A stretch of 64,000 nt of DNA, from the NCBI RefSeq assembly GCF_003268655.1, contig NZ_CP029642.1, positions 868,001-932,000 of the forward strand, read 5' to 3'. The notes under the pieces were generated by a model, which saw nothing but the letters and a program-made list of their open reading frames with translations, had not been told where the DNA came from and did not search any database. The translations under genes and the position numbers were made by a program. Positions 24,047-33,141 of the stretch are shown piece by piece (position 1 is the first letter of the stretch; each line of letters begins with the position of its first letter). The DNA comes from Arthrobacter dokdonellae (GTDB taxonomy: Bacteria > Actinomycetota > Actinomycetes > Actinomycetales > Micrococcaceae).

Positions 24047-25113
24047 GCGGGGGCGGCCCGGCCGGAAAAGTGACCATCGCTGGCCTGGCCGGACGCCTCG
24101 GCATGTCCAAGGCCTCGGTCTCCTACGCCCTGAACGGCCAGCCCGGTGTCAGCGAACCCACCCGCGCCCGCGTCCTGGCACTCGCCGCCGAGCTTGGCTG
24201 GTACCCGAGTTCCAGCGCCCGCGCGCTCTCGCAGTCCCGCAGCGACGCGGTGGGAATCGTGCTGGCGCGCTCCCCGGAGGAGGTGGGCTCGGAATCGTTC
24301 TACATGAACGTCCTGGCCGGGATCGAGTCCGTCCTCAGCGAGCACGACATGAACCTGATGCTGCGCATGGTCACCCCGTCTCCGGCCCGCCTGGACCTGG
24401 ACGTGTACCGGCGGTGGGCGGGGGAGCGGCGCGTGGACGGGGTGATCGTCTTTGACAGTTTCAGCGACGATCCCCGGCCCCCGCTGCTCTCCGGGCTGCG
24501 GCTGCCGCACGTGTTGGTCGGGGCGGCCGGGGATGCCGGTCCCACGCCGTTCGGCGCCCACACCACGGTGGACCAGGGTGCCGACGCGGCGACGGTGGTG
24601 GAGGCCTTCCACGCCCGCGGACACCGGCACATCGCCTATGTGTCCGGCCCGCTGGGGCTGACGCATGAGGCCGCCCGCCGCGCGGGAATCCATTCCCATG
24701 CGAGCCGGCTGGGCATGACGGCCGTGTTCAGCGCCTCGGACTACACCGCGGACGACGGCGCTAAGGCCACCACCGCCGTTGTCGCCGGGCTGGCGCCGGG
24801 GTCCCCGGACTTTCCCACCGCGATTGCGTATGGCAACGACCTCATGGCCATGGGCGGGCTTCGGGCGCTCAAGCGCCTGGGGATGTCCGTTCCCGGCCAG
24901 GTGTCCGTCCTCAGCTGGGACGACTCCATCCTGTGCCAGCTCAGCTCGCCCAGTGTGGCCGCCCTGGCCCGGAACACGATGGAGCTGGGGCGCCGCTCCG
25001 CCGCCCTGCTGCTGGAGACGATCGCCGGGCACCAAGCGGCGAACGTCGCCATGCCCGCAGGCGTGCTGCATGCGCGCGAAAGCCTCGGGGAAGCGGTCCA
25101 GGCAGCCCCGTAA
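24043..25113 (+). CDS. LacI-family transcriptional regulator
   Basis: 356 residues. The LacI HTH and hinge are clear: VTIAGLAGRLGMSKASVSYA, NGQPGVSEPTRARVLALAAE and LGWYPSSSARALSQSRS. The periplasmic-binding-like domain follows (VGIVLARSPE, FYMNVLAGIESVL, DGVIVFDSFSDD, GRHRHIAYVSGP-like AYVSGPLGLTHE, and SVLSWDDSILCQLSSP). Its ATG overlaps the ROK stop. A perfect CTGAACCGGTTCAG palindrome lies 33 bases after the gene and upstream of the ABC importer, the likely operator. Two sugar regulators in one overlapping pair is unusual. Confidence 0.94.
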   Translation: MSGGGPAGKVTIAGLAGRLGMSKASVSYALNGQPGVSEPTRARVLALAAELGWYPSSSARALSQSRSDAVGIVLARSPEEVGSESFYMNVLAGIESVLSEHDMNLMLRMVTPSPARLDLDVYRRWAGERRVDGVIVFDSFSDDPRPPLLSGLRLPHVLVGAAGDAGPTPFGAHTTVDQGADAATVVEAFHARGHRHIAYVSGPLGLTHEAARRAGIHSHASRLGMTAVFSASDYTADDGAKATTAVVAGLAPGSPDFPTAIAYGNDLMAMGGLRALKRLGMSVPGQVSVLSWDDSILCQLSSPSVAALARNTMELGRRSAALLLETIAGHQAANVAMPAGVLHARESLGEAVQAAP

Positions 25114-25145
25114 TCTCATAACAAAGCGGTAACAATGCGCCTGTG

Positions 25146-25159
25146 CTGAACCGGTTCAG
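25146..25159. promoter_or_regulatory. LacI-type operator CTGAACCGGTTCAG
   Basis: A perfect 14-bp palindrome with the central CG typical of LacI/GalR sites, between the lacI gene and the ABC importer. In the 316-base gap 25114-25429 I also see GGCACC/GGTGCC arms (25195-25236) and the ROK-like site, but no gene. Confidence 0.75.
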
Positions 25160-25313
25160 TTATTCTGGTCACAGGGAATTCCCGGTCCTCGGGGCACCAA
25201 AAACCGCGTGTTTCCGGCGTCTTCGGCGCGCGGTGCCGCGGTCTTGGAGGGTTGGCCGACGGAGATCTGCCGGTTGCAATTCAATAGCTGAAAAAACTCA
25301 TCCTAACTTTTGA

Positions 25314-25327
25314 TTGACCATCGTCAT
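25314..25327. promoter_or_regulatory. Second TTGAC-N3-CGTCA site upstream of the ABC importer
   Basis: TTGACCATCGTCAT differs from the 22720 site at three positions, all in the centre or the last base, and both follow an AACTTTTGA tract. It is a candidate ROK operator 103 bases before the substrate-binding protein gene. Confidence 0.45.
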
Positions 25328-25429
25328 AAGTTCATCTAGGTTTGGATTCACGATGAGAAACGGGCCCGCCCAGACGGCTCTGGCGCCGACGATTGGGCCT
25401 CCAACAACAAGGACAAGGAAGTCGCGAAA

Positions 25430-26737
25430 GTGAAAATTCGTACTTTTGCCGCAGCGGCGGCAATCGCAGCGCTGGCCATTACCGCCACGGGCTGCAGTGG
25501 GGGCACCAGCGGCGGCAGTTCCGCCAGCGGCGGCGGAAAGACCCTCACCTACTGGGCAAGCAACCAGGGGACCAGCCTGGACAACGACAAGCAGGTCCTG
25601 ACCCCGGAGCTGCAGAAGTTCCAGGACCAGACCGGCATCAAGGTCAACCTCGAAGTCATCGGGTGGAACGACCTCCAGACCCGCATCCAGACGGCCGTCA
25701 CCTCGGGCCAGGCGCCCGACGTGCTGAACATCGGCAACACGTGGGCCGCTTCGCTGCAGTCCACCGGTGCGTTCATGCCGTTTGACTCCGCCGCCTTCAG
25801 CGCGATCGGGGGCAAGGACAAGTTCGTCAAGACAGCCATGGACACCGGCGGCGTCCCGGGGCAGGACCCCACCTCGGTGCCCCTCTACGGGCTGGCCTAC
25901 GGCTTGTACTACAACAAGGCAATGTTCAAGGATGCCGGCCTGACCCCTCCCACCACGTGGGAGGAAATGGTCGCCGATGCCAAGAAGCTGACCAAGGGAT
26001 CCGTCCACGGCATGACCCTGGCGGCAGGCAGCTACACCGAAAACTCGCACTTTGCCTTCATTAACGCGGCACAGAACGGCGCGGAATTCTTCGATTCCTC
26101 GGGCAAGCCGACGTTCACTTCGGACGGCGTCGTCGACGGCATCGCCCGCTACCTTGACCTGATGCAGACGGACAAGGTCGTCGACCCCGGCAACGCGCAG
26201 TATGACAACGGCACCCAGGCCATCAACGACTTTGCCAACGGCAAGGCCGCCATGGTCCTGAGCCAGAACAACGCCAACAGCTCCATCGCCTCCCAGGGCA
26301 TGAAGGCCGACCAGTTCGGCGTCGTCGCGTTCCCCGCCCCGCAGGGCGGCAAGGACATCGCCACCATGGTGGCCGGCATCAACATGTCCATCTTCAAGAA
26401 CACGAAGAACAAGGACGCCGCCCTCCAGTTTGTGAAGTTCATGACCAGCGAGGCCACCCAGGCCACGCTCGACAAGTCCTTCGCCGCGCTGCCGGTCCTG
26501 GCCGGCGTCACGCCGAGCTTCACCACCGACACGGCGCTTGCCAAGACGTTCGAGGACATCTACGCCAACAAGTCCAAGCCCCTCCCGCTGGTGGCGGCCG
26601 AGGACCAGTTTGAAAGCACCGTGGGCAAGGCCATGAACCAGATGTTCGCCAAGGTCGCCTCCGGCGGCACCGTTTCCAAGGCGGACATCAAGGCGGCATT
26701 GACCACCGCACAGCAGGCCGTCGAAGCCGCCGGCTGA
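25430..26737 (+). CDS. ABC sugar transporter substrate-binding lipoprotein
   Basis: A 435-residue family-1 extracellular solute-binding protein. The signal peptide ends in a lipobox (ALAITATGC), so Cys 22 becomes lipidated. Characteristic stretches are YWASNQGTSLDND, GIKVNLEVIGWNDLQTRIQTA, GLAYGLYYNKAMFKDAGL and GKAAMVLSQNNA. GTG 25430 has AAGGAAG 8 bases upstream. It binds a sugar or sugar derivative outside the cell and delivers it to the two permeases encoded downstream. A hairpin follows the gene, which usually raises the level of the binding protein over the permeases. Substrate unknown. Confidence 0.93.
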   Translation: MKIRTFAAAAAIAALAITATGCSGGTSGGSSASGGGKTLTYWASNQGTSLDNDKQVLTPELQKFQDQTGIKVNLEVIGWNDLQTRIQTAVTSGQAPDVLNIGNTWAASLQSTGAFMPFDSAAFSAIGGKDKFVKTAMDTGGVPGQDPTSVPLYGLAYGLYYNKAMFKDAGLTPPTTWEEMVADAKKLTKGSVHGMTLAAGSYTENSHFAFINAAQNGAEFFDSSGKPTFTSDGVVDGIARYLDLMQTDKVVDPGNAQYDNGTQAINDFANGKAAMVLSQNNANSSIASQGMKADQFGVVAFPAPQGGKDIATMVAGINMSIFKNTKNKDAALQFVKFMTSEATQATLDKSFAALPVLAGVTPSFTTDTALAKTFEDIYANKSKPLPLVAAEDQFESTVGKAMNQMFAKVASGGTVSKADIKAALTTAQQAVEAAG

Positions 26738-26760
26738 CCACCGTCACCACACTCGGCATT

Positions 26761-26797
26761 GAAGGGGCGGGGCCCGCATCACAGGCTCCGCCCCTTC
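26761..26797 (+). terminator. Intercistronic hairpin after the binding-protein gene
   Basis: GAAGGGGCGG (26761-26770) and CCGCCCCTTC (26788-26797) form a perfect 10-bp stem 23 bases after the stop. It is probably a partial terminator or mRNA stabiliser inside the transporter operon. Confidence 0.65.
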
Positions 26798-26833
26798 GCA
26801 AATCAACCCCTCCCAGAAAGGTGCGTGCCCGCA

Positions 26834-27808
26834 GTGACTGCCACCACCACCACCCGCAAGTCCGGAGCCGCCGGCAAGGCGCCCAGACGCGGGAACCGCA
26901 AAACCCGCCGGGCCGGCTGGTGGCTGCCTTACGCGCTGCTCGCCCCCGCCGTCCTCTTTGAACTGGTCATCCACGTCATCCCGATGGCCACCGGCATCTG
27001 GATCAGCTTTCTCAAGCTCACCAAGATGTACATCGCCAACTGGGGCAACGCCCCGTTCTCCGGGCTCAAGAACTACCAGCTCGCGCTCGACTTCAACTCC
27101 GCCGTTGGATCCGGGCTGCTCAAGTCCTTCCTGATCACCGCAGCCTTCACCGTCCTGGTGGTCGCCATCTCCTGGGGGCTGGGCATGGCCGCCGCCGTGG
27201 CGCTGCAGAAGTCCTTCTTTGGGCGCGGATTCTTCCGCACCCTGTTCCTGATTCCCTACGCGCTGCCCATGTACGCCGGCGTCATCGCGTGGAAGTTCAT
27301 GCTGCAAAAGGACAACGGCGCGCTGAACCACTTCCTTTTTGACAACCTGGGCCTGCCGGGTGACAAGCCGTTCTGGCTGATCGGCGACAACGCGTTCGTC
27401 TCGGTGGTCATCGTGGCCATCTGGCGGCTCTGGCCGTTCGCCTTCCTCATGCTGATGGCCGGCCTGCAGTCGATCCCCAACGACGTGTATGAAGCCTCCG
27501 CCGTGGACGGCGCGAAGCCGCTGCGCCAGTGGTCGGCCATCACCTTGCCCATGCTGCGCCCCGTGAACATGGTGCTGCTGCTGGTCATGTTCCTGTGGAC
27601 GTTCAACGACTTCAACACCCCGTTCGTGCTGTTTGGCGGCTCCCAGCCCCCCGCCGGCGACCTGATTTCCTTCCACATCTACAACGCCTCCTTCCTGACC
27701 TGGAACTTCGGCTCCGGCGCGGCCATGTCGGTCCTGCTGCTGCTGTTCCTGCTGCTGGTCAGCGGAATCTACCTACTCTTCATGAACCGGAGGAAAGACC
27801 GTGCATGA
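26834..27808 (+). CDS. ABC sugar transporter permease (MalF/UgpA type)
   Basis: A 324-residue inner-membrane permease. It has a basic N-terminus, six hydrophobic segments starting with WLPYALLAPAVLFELVIHVI, and the EAA loop facing the ATPase (YEASAVDGAKPLRQWSAITL). The start is GTG 26834 or GTG 26825; AGAAAGG lies just upstream and the spacing does not decide. It ends 8 bases inside the next permease gene. No ABC ATPase gene is in the cluster; a shared MsiK-type ATPase elsewhere is usual for these importers in actinobacteria. Confidence 0.93.
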   Translation: MTATTTTRKSGAAGKAPRRGNRKTRRAGWWLPYALLAPAVLFELVIHVIPMATGIWISFLKLTKMYIANWGNAPFSGLKNYQLALDFNSAVGSGLLKSFLITAAFTVLVVAISWGLGMAAAVALQKSFFGRGFFRTLFLIPYALPMYAGVIAWKFMLQKDNGALNHFLFDNLGLPGDKPFWLIGDNAFVSVVIVAIWRLWPFAFLMLMAGLQSIPNDVYEASAVDGAKPLRQWSAITLPMLRPVNMVLLLVMFLWTFNDFNTPFVLFGGSQPPAGDLISFHIYNASFLTWNFGSGAAMSVLLLLFLLLVSGIYLLFMNRRKDRA

Positions 27809-28640
27809 GACCACCGGTGCCAAGACCTTCAGGATCGTCAGCATCACGCTGCTGAGCATCTTCACGATCGTGCCCATCTGGGTCATGGTCATCTCCGGCC
27901 TGAAGCCGTTGAAGGACGTCCAGGGCGCCTTTTCCTGGTGGCCCAAGACCCTGACCATCCAGCCCTACATCGACATGTGGCGGACCGTGCCGCTGGCCAG
28001 CTACTTCGTCAACTCGGTCATCGTCTCCAGCGTCGCCACGGTGCTGTCCCTGATCATCGCCATTTTCGCCTCCTACGCCATCTCCCGGTACAACTTCCGC
28101 GGACGCTCGGTGTTCTCCACCACGGTCCTCTCCACGCAGATGCTTCCCGGTGTGCTGTTCCTGCTGCCGCTGTTCCTGATCTTCGTGAACATCAACACGA
28201 ACTTCGGCGTCCAGCTCGTGGGCACGCGGCTGGGCCTGATCATCACCTACCTGACGTTCTCGCTCCCGTTCTCGATCTGGATGCTGGCCGGCTACTTCGA
28301 CGGCATCCCGCGCGAACTTGACGAGGCCGCCAAGGTGGACGGCTGCGGCCCCATGCGCGCCCTGTTGACGGTCATCCTGCCGGCCGCCCGGCCGGGCCTG
28401 GTGGCGGTGGCCATCTACAGCTTCATGACCAGCTGGGGCGAGGTCCTGTTTGCCTCCGTCATGACCACCGACGCGAACCGCACCCTGGCCGTGGGCCTGC
28501 AGCTGTACTCGACGCAGACCAACGTGTACTGGAACCAGATCATGGCCGCGTCCGTGGTGGTCAGCGTTCCGATCGTCATCGGCTTCCTGCTGCTGCAAAA
28601 GAACTTCGTGGCCGGCCTGACCGCGGGCGCCGTCAAGTAA
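27801..28640 (+). CDS. ABC sugar transporter permease (MalG/UgpE type)
   Basis: A 279-residue partner permease with six membrane segments and the EAA motif ELDEAAKVDGCGPMRALLTVI. GTG 27801 overlaps the previous gene and has GGAGGAAAG 4 bases before it. Together the two permeases form the channel. The operon ends at the hairpin 28670-28717. Confidence 0.93.
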   Translation: MHETTGAKTFRIVSITLLSIFTIVPIWVMVISGLKPLKDVQGAFSWWPKTLTIQPYIDMWRTVPLASYFVNSVIVSSVATVLSLIIAIFASYAISRYNFRGRSVFSTTVLSTQMLPGVLFLLPLFLIFVNINTNFGVQLVGTRLGLIITYLTFSLPFSIWMLAGYFDGIPRELDEAAKVDGCGPMRALLTVILPAARPGLVAVAIYSFMTSWGEVLFASVMTTDANRTLAVGLQLYSTQTNVYWNQIMAASVVVSVPIVIGFLLLQKNFVAGLTAGAVK

Positions 28641-28669
28641 CGCCGCCCGCGCCGGGCATCGAGACCAAG

Positions 28670-28717
28670 GACGCCGGCACCCGGGTTGGCTTTCCCGCCC
28701 GCCCGGGTGCCGCCGTC
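28670..28717 (+). terminator. Terminator of the ABC importer operon
   Basis: GACGCCGGCACCCGGG (28670-28685) pairs with CCCGGGTGCCGCCGTC (28702-28717) with one mismatch, 30 bases after the permease stop. It shares the GACGCCGGC arm with the other GTCGTACTT-family hairpins. Confidence 0.75.
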
Positions 28718-28749
28718 GTCCATCCGGGCAGTCCATCAGGGAGGCACAC

Positions 28750-28938
28750 ATGACCAGAGACCCGGAGAACGTCGAGGTCCTGGTGCGCCTGCGCGAAGCC
28801 GACGGCACCCTCCGTGACCTGGCGCGAGTCCTTGGCGGCCAGGGCACCATGAACGTGCCGAGCTGGGACCCAACAGGACGGAAGATCGCAATCGTCGGCT
28901 ACCCGCTTGAGGCGCAGCCGTCCGGGCCGCCGCGCTAG
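28750..28938 (+). CDS. Small protein resembling one PD40/TolB beta-propeller blade
   Basis: 62 residues. The segment LARVLGGQGTMNVPSWDPTG followed by KIAIVGY resembles the last blade of TolB/PD40 proteins (GGQGT-N-PSW-P-G pattern). A whole propeller needs about six such blades. AGGGAGG before ATG 28750 is a good ribosome binding site, so it may be made. It could be a truncated remnant of a larger sugar-cluster gene or a small stand-alone protein. It overlaps the convergent DsbA-like gene by 4 bases. Confidence 0.5.
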   Translation: MTRDPENVEVLVRLREADGTLRDLARVLGGQGTMNVPSWDPTGRKIAIVGYPLEAQPSGPPR

Positions 28939-29642
28939 ACGGCGCAGCCGTCCGGGCCGCACACCTCGCCGGCGTCCGAGCCCGCAGCAGCCACCATGGT
29001 CAGCGGGTTGGCTTCCTTCCAGGCCTCGTCGAGGGCCTGCGCAAACAGTTCGGACGGCTGGGCGCCGGAGATCCCGTACTTACGATCGATGACGAAGAAA
29101 GGGACGCCGCTGACGCCGAGCGCCCGGGCCTCGGCAAAGTCATGGCGGACGTCGTCGGCGTACTTGTCCGTGTCCAGCGCCTCGTTGATCTCGCCGGCGT
29201 CCAGGCCGGCGGCCGCTCCGGTACGGACCAGGAATTCGCGGCTGCCGATGTCCTCACCGTGCTCAAAGTGGGCTGAGAGCAGGGCTTCCTTGACGGCGTC
29301 GGCCTTCCCGTGTGCGGCAGCGAGGTGCAGCAGCTGGTGGGCGTTGAAGCTGTTGGCGACCACCACGCCGTCGAACTTGTAGTCCAGGCCCTCCCCGGCC
29401 GCCTGCTCGGTGACGTGGGCAAACATGCCCGCAACCTGGGCCGGGTCCATGCCCTTGCGCCCGGCCAGGTAGCTCAGCTCGGTGCCGTCGTAGTGCTCGG
29501 GGAGGGTGGGGTCCAGCTGGTAGCTGCGCCACTGCACCTCCACGGAATCCCTGTGCGGGAAGGCCTTCAGCGCGGTTTCAAAGCGGCGCTTGCCGATGTA
29601 GCACCACGGGCAGGCGACGTCGGACCAGATCTCAATCTTCAT
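28935..29642 (-). CDS. DsbA/FrnE-family oxidoreductase
   Basis: A 235-residue thioredoxin-fold protein with a helical insert. The redox motif is CPWC in IWSDVACPWCYIGKRRFE, and the cis-proline loop is GVSGVPFFVIDRKYGISGAQ. FrnE-type proteins act in the cytoplasm (no signal peptide here) as disulfide isomerases or 2-hydroxychromene isomerase-like enzymes. Two extra cysteines close the protein (EVCGPDGCAV). ATG 29642 is the first convincing start; upstream in-frame sequence is repeat DNA. Confidence 0.92.
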   Translation of the reverse strand: MKIEIWSDVACPWCYIGKRRFETALKAFPHRDSVEVQWRSYQLDPTLPEHYDGTELSYLAGRKGMDPAQVAGMFAHVTEQAAGEGLDYKFDGVVVANSFNAHQLLHLAAAHGKADAVKEALLSAHFEHGEDIGSREFLVRTGAAAGLDAGEINEALDTDKYADDVRHDFAEARALGVSGVPFFVIDRKYGISGAQPSELFAQALDEAWKEANPLTMVAAAGSDAGEVCGPDGCAV

Positions 29643-29697
29643 ACTGGCGGCAACGGGCACCGCGCGGCCGTTATTCCGCGGACCCCCTAGACACCTC

Positions 29698-29849
29698 GTT
29701 GAAGTTCGAGATAACCACCTAACCAAGAGTTGAGGTTCGAGATAACGACGCCTCCGGGCCACCGCGGAGGCGTCGTTATCTCGAACCTCAAAAAGTACGA
29801 CGGCGGTTGGCGGGTTTCCCATGAAACCCGCCAACCGCCGTCGTACTTT
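29698..29849. repeat. Tandem giant hairpins with GAGGTTCGAGATAAC and AAGTACGACGGCGG cores
   Basis: One single-arm copy GTTGAAGTTCGAGATAACC (29698-29716) is followed by a perfect 27-bp stem (29730-29756 with 29765-29791, 8-base loop). Directly after it comes another perfect 27-bp stem (29792-29818 with 29823-29849, 4-base loop). The first belongs to the GAGATAACCACC family (also 47777 and 60282). The second contains the AAGTACGACGGCGG element of the terminator family. The stretch 29643-29944 holds these and the aceB terminator, and no gene. Confidence 0.95.
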
Positions 29850-29868
29850 CTTAATGGTGCGGTATTAA

Positions 29869-29929
29869 GGCTGGCCCGCCGGAACCCGACCATCGGGCTG
29901 CAGTGGCGACGCATCCGGCGGGGCCAGCC
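29869..29929 (-). terminator. Terminator of aceB
   Basis: GGCTGGCCCGCCGG (29869-29882) pairs with CCGGCGGGGCCAGCC (29915-29929) with one bulge, starting 16 bases after the aceB stop. Confidence 0.65.
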
Positions 29930-29944
29930 AAACTTATGCGCTTC

Positions 29945-31609
29945 CTATGCGGCGGCCAACTCGCGCTTGCGGGACGTCTCCTGCGCGGGGGTTTCATGCA
30001 GGTAGTTGGCGTAGGCGGAGAGCGTCAGGAAGGTGGGGAACTCCTCGCCCAGGGCAACGGCCTCGAAGATCTCCAGGGCGTCGTCGAACCTGTCGGCGTC
30101 GAAGCGGGGCATCCTGGCGAACTCCTCTTCGAGCATTTCCTTCACCCAGTCGTAGGTAATGAGGTCGCCCTGTTCGGTGATGGCCTGGCTGTGGATCCAC
30201 TGCCAGATCTGCGAGCGGGAGATTTCCGCGGTGGCGGCGTCCTCCATGAGGTTGTTCAGGGCGACAGCGCCGTGGCCCCGCAGCCAGGATTCGATGTACT
30301 GGATGCCTACCCAGATGTTGTCCCTGATGCCCTGTTCGGTGATGGTGCCCTGGGTGCCGGCCACATCCAGCAGGGCGCGGTCGTCCAGCTCCACGTCGTC
30401 GCGCAGGCGGCTGATCTGGTTCGGGTTCCAGCCCAGCATGTCGTCAAAGACCTCCATGGCCACGGGGACCAGGTCCGGGTGTGCCACCCAGGAGCCGTCG
30501 AAGCCGTCGTTGGCCTCGCGGGTCTTGTCCGCGCGGACCTTCTCCATGGCGTTGGCGTTGGCTTCCGGGTCGCGGCGGTTGGGGACGAAGGCGGACATGC
30601 CGCCGATGGCCATGGCGCCGCGGCGGTGGCAGGCGCGGACCAGCTGCTCGGTGTACGCGCGCATGAACGGCGCCGTCATGGTGATCTGGTTGCGGTCCGG
30701 GAGCACAAAGCGGGGTCCGCGGGTGCGGAAGTTCTTGATGACCGAGAACAGGTAGTCCCACCGGCCGGCGTTCAGGCCGGCGGCGTGGTCGCGCAGTTCG
30801 TAGAGGATCTCCTCCATCTCGAAGGCGGCCGTGATGGTTTCGATCAGGACCGTGGCGCGGATGGTGCCCTGCGGAATGCCGAGCAGGTCCTGGGCCTGGA
30901 CGAAGATGTCGTTCCACAGCCGGGCTTCGAGGTGGTTTTCGATCTTCGGCAGGTAAAAGTACGGTCCCTTGCCCTGGGCGATCAGCCGGCGGGCGTTGTG
31001 GAAGAAGAACAAGCCGAAATCGACGATCCCGCCGGCCATCGGCTTGCCGTTGATGAGCAGGTGCTTTTCCGGCAGGTGCCAGCCGCGGGGGCGGACCACG
31101 ATGGTGGGCAGCTCCTCCGCCGGGTTCAGGCGGTATTCCTTGCCTTCGGGCGTCGTGAAGTCGATGCGGCGTTCCAGCGCGTCGATAAGGTTCACCTGGC
31201 CGCGGATCACGTTGCCCCACGTGGGCGTCGAGGAGTCCTCCATGTCGGCCAGCCACACCTTGGCGCCGGAGTTCAAGGCGTTGATGGCCATCTTTGCATC
31301 GACGGGGCCGGTGATCTCTACGCGGCGGTCCTCCAGCCCGGGCGCCGGCGGGGCAACGCGCCAGCGCGGGTCCTCGCGGATGCCGGACGTCTCACGCAGG
31401 TAGCGGGGGTCGGTGCCGCTGAGGATCTGGCGGCGGCGGGTCTGGCGGGCCTGCAGCAGCTCCTGGCGGCGCGCCGTCGTCGAACGGTTCAGCGCGGCAA
31501 TGAAGTCCAGTGCCTCGGGGGTCAGGATTTCCTCCTGGCGGTGGATGGGCGGCGCGGTGAGAGTGATGCCGTTAAACGTGAATCCGTTCAGGCTGTTTGT
31601 TGAGTTCAT
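29945..31609 (-). CDS. aceB: Malate synthase A
   Basis: A 554-residue enzyme that condenses glyoxylate with acetyl-CoA to malate, the second step of the glyoxylate shunt. The A-isoform pattern is plain: [87 protein letters not shown] and [12 protein letters not shown]. Length fits isoform A (about 530-560) rather than G. GGAGCAAAT precedes ATG 31609. It follows aceA after 102 bases on the same strand; both are likely controlled by the RamB-like regulator. Confidence 0.98.
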   Translation of the reverse strand: MNSTNSLNGFTFNGITLTAPPIHRQEEILTPEALDFIAALNRSTTARRQELLQARQTRRRQILSGTDPRYLRETSGIREDPRWRVAPPAPGLEDRRVEITGPVDAKMAINALNSGAKVWLADMEDSSTPTWGNVIRGQVNLIDALERRIDFTTPEGKEYRLNPAEELPTIVVRPRGWHLPEKHLLINGKPMAGGIVDFGLFFFHNARRLIAQGKGPYFYLPKIENHLEARLWNDIFVQAQDLLGIPQGTIRATVLIETITAAFEMEEILYELRDHAAGLNAGRWDYLFSVIKNFRTRGPRFVLPDRNQITMTAPFMRAYTEQLVRACHRRGAMAIGGMSAFVPNRRDPEANANAMEKVRADKTREANDGFDGSWVAHPDLVPVAMEVFDDMLGWNPNQISRLRDDVELDDRALLDVAGTQGTITEQGIRDNIWVGIQYIESWLRGHGAVALNNLMEDAATAEISRSQIWQWIHSQAITEQGDLITYDWVKEMLEEEFARMPRFDADRFDDALEIFEAVALGEEFPTFLTLSAYANYLHETPAQETSRKRELAAA

Positions 31610-31711
31610 GGGATTTGCTCCAAGTCTGGTTCAACTGTGTTGCAGAAGGTGGACGAAATCCGGCGATTTCGGCGGAATCGGTCCAACATCTGCACCACAG
31701 ACGGAAGGCTG

Positions 31712-33034
31712 TTAGTGGAACTGCTGGGCTTCGGTGGAGCCTGCCAGTGCGAGGGTGCCGCTGTTCGGGTTCAGGGCGCTCGCCACCAGGTCGAAGTAGC
31801 CTGTGCCCACTTCGCGCTGGTGCTTGGTTGCGGTGTAGCCGCGTTCTTCGGAGCCGAATTCGCGCTCCTGCAGGTCGACGTAGGCGCTCATCCCGTTGCG
31901 GGCGTAGCCGTGGGCGAGGTCGAACATCGAGTAGTTCAGGGCGTGGAAGCCAGCCAGGGTGATGAACTGGAACTTGAAGCCCATGGCGCCGAGCTCGCGT
32001 TGGAACTTGGCGATGGTGGCGTCGTCCAGGTGCTTTTTCCAGTTGAACGACGGTGAGCAGTTGTAGGCGAGCATCTGGTCGGGGAACTGTGCGTGGATGC
32101 CTTCGGCAAACTTCTTCGCGTGCTCCAGGTCCGGCGTGCCGGTTTCCATCCAGATGAGGTCGGCGTGCGGCGCGTAGGCCAGGCCGCGGGCAATGCACGG
32201 CTCGATCCCGTTGCGCACGGTATAAAAGCCCTCCGCGGTGCGCTCCCCGGTCAGGAACGGCTTGTCGCGCTCGTCGACGTCGGAGGTGATCAGGGTGGCT
32301 GCCTCGGCGTCCGTGCGGGCAACGATGACCGAGGGGACGCCGGCGACGTCGGCGGCGAGGCGTGCGGCGTTGAGCGTGCGGACGTGCTGTGCCGTGGGGA
32401 TGAGGACCTTGCCGCCCAGGTGGCCGCACTTCTTTTCGCTGGCGAGCTGGTCTTCCCAGTGCACGCCGGCCGCACCCGAGGTGATCATCGACTTCATGAG
32501 CTCGTAGGCGTTCAGGGGACCGCCAAAGCCGGCCTCGGCGTCGGCCACGATCGGCACCAGCCAGTCCTCAACGCTCTGCTTGCCCTCGGAGAACTCGATC
32601 TGGTCGGCCCGCAGGAGCGCGTTGTTGATGCGGCGGACCACCTTCGGCACCGAGTCCACGGGGTAAAGGGACTGGTCCGGGTAGGTGTTGCCGTTGGAGT
32701 TGGCGTCGGCGGCAACCTGCCAGCCGGAAAGGTAGATCGCCTTCAGCCCGGCCTTGACCTGCTGGACGGCCTGGTTGCCGGTCAGGGCGCCGAGGGCGTT
32801 CGTGTAGCCTTCCGTGCCGGCGTTGCGCAGCTGGTCCCACAGCTTCTCGGACCCGCGGCGGGCCAGGGTGTGCTCCTCCTGGACCCGGCCGCGGAGCTTG
32901 ACGACGTCGGCCGCGGGGTAGGAGCGTTCCACACCCTCCCAGCGGGGGTTGGCCGCCCACTCGAGTTCGAGGGCGGCGGCTGCCTCGGCGTTGGACTTTT
33001 CCGGCGTCTTTGCGGGTTCAAATGCTGCGCTCAT
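31712..33034 (-). CDS. aceA: Isocitrate lyase
   Basis: A 440-residue enzyme that splits isocitrate to glyoxylate and succinate. The catalytic signature KKCGHLGGK is present, as are [25 protein letters not shown] TIM-barrel strands (Asp in [10 protein letters not shown]) and the late YNCSPSFNW motif. Length fits the compact bacterial form (about 430). ATG 33034 is followed by aceB; its promoter region is shared with the divergent ramB-like gene and contains an AAGTGC-N11-GCACTT inverted repeat and one copy of the GGTGGTTGAGCCTGTCGAG repeat. Confidence 0.98.
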   Translation of the reverse strand: MSAAFEPAKTPEKSNAEAAAALELEWAANPRWEGVERSYPAADVVKLRGRVQEEHTLARRGSEKLWDQLRNAGTEGYTNALGALTGNQAVQQVKAGLKAIYLSGWQVAADANSNGNTYPDQSLYPVDSVPKVVRRINNALLRADQIEFSEGKQSVEDWLVPIVADAEAGFGGPLNAYELMKSMITSGAAGVHWEDQLASEKKCGHLGGKVLIPTAQHVRTLNAARLAADVAGVPSVIVARTDAEAATLITSDVDERDKPFLTGERTAEGFYTVRNGIEPCIARGLAYAPHADLIWMETGTPDLEHAKKFAEGIHAQFPDQMLAYNCSPSFNWKKHLDDATIAKFQRELGAMGFKFQFITLAGFHALNYSMFDLAHGYARNGMSAYVDLQEREFGSEERGYTATKHQREVGTGYFDLVASALNPNSGTLALAGSTEAQQFH

Positions 33035-33055
33035 GATGGTCGCTCCTTTGCGTTA

Positions 33056-33078
33056 GGTGGTTGAGCCTGTCGAGACCC
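33056..33078. repeat. Intergenic copy of GGTGGTTGAGCCTGTCGAGACC repeat
   Basis: GGTGGTTGAGCCTGTCGAGA followed by CCC lies 21 bases upstream of aceA. It is the reverse complement of the unit found inside hsdM, with one changed base in GGTGGTCGAG. Confidence 0.85.
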
Positions 33079-33141
33079 GAGATCCACGTTCCTTCTTCGT
33101 GAAACCAACTATTCAGGGCTTTTCAAGGGCTTTCTAGGGGA

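Noticed and set aside
26834..28640. Incomplete ABC system because the ATPase gene is missing
   Set aside because: Actinobacterial family-1 sugar importers often share one MsiK-type ATPase encoded elsewhere, so this is not evidence for gene loss.
29903..31603. 566-codon plus-strand frame
   Set aside because: Antisense shadow of aceB, which has clear malate synthase motifs over its whole length.
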